64,000 nucleotides of DNA from positions 10,611,260 through 10,675,259 of the forward strand of contig JARUPZ010000005.1 in NCBI GenBank assembly GCA_031213475.1. Direction: 5' to 3'. A program made the position numbers and the translations under genes. The first letter of the stretch is position 1; every line of letters starts with the position of its first letter. This DNA comes from Nereocystis luetkeana (lineage: Eukaryota > Sar > Phaeophyceae > Laminariales > Laminariaceae). The notes beneath the pieces are model-generated. The model searched no databases. It worked only from the letters and a program-made list of their open reading frames with translations, and was not told where the DNA came from. This document shows positions 43,657 through 64,000 of the stretch, piece after piece.

Positions 43657-64000
<20,344 letters not shown>

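Overview
The window looks like nuclear DNA of a photosynthetic stramenopile, most likely a brown alga. It has spliced genes with GT-AG introns and very long repeat-filled introns. It also has LINEs, tRNA-derived SINEs, many miniature inverted-repeat elements, and two copies of a gene that resembles the CYP74-type (oxylipin) P450s known from brown algae. No searches were run, so organism and family are inferred from pattern only.

The main content is a pair of divergent paralogous genes that together span almost the whole window. Gene A is on the minus strand, with exons at 26259-26699, 6518-6716, 3391-3541 and 1722-1893, and continues off the left edge. Gene B is on the plus strand, with exons at 43657-44100, 62829-63027 and 63944-64000, and continues off the right edge. 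Splice phases agree at every junction (0, then 1, then 2). The joined protein reads like the first two thirds of a CYP74-like P450 behind a transit-peptide-like N-terminus. The starts face away from each other across about 17 kb. The first introns are about 19.5 kb (A) and 18.7 kb (B), and nearly everything in them is mobile DNA.

Layout: 1-8.9 kb is the 3' part of gene A in this window and its intron tracts, homologous in inverted orientation to 61.5-64 kb. 8.9-26.2 kb is intron 1 of gene A: LINE copies (family A), palindromic LINE-linked repeats, SINEs, a young non-autonomous LTR element (18197-22229) and a possible DNA transposon. 26.7-43.6 kb is the intergenic interval, holding SINE and MITE copies, two long LINE-A copies head to head (34.5-38.0 kb minus, 39.2-43.2 kb plus) and a few weak exon-like stretches. 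44.1-62.8 kb is intron 1 of gene B: SINE-1 and SINE-2 copies, LINE-B pieces with (CAA)n tails, MITEs and unclassified repeats.

The small repeats fall into families defined by their ends: a palindromic ~97 bp element in TTAA sites; a ~109 bp element in TA sites with a GGGGGACC terminal repeat; a ~250 bp element with ends CGTTCTACGATAGAGGT; and a 220-250 bp element with ends ATCGGAGAG. Separately, the 9-mer TACCWGGTA occurs 22 times. In several MITE copies it sits as an exact 7-bp insertion at a TA, which looks like a footprint or a micro-insertion process.
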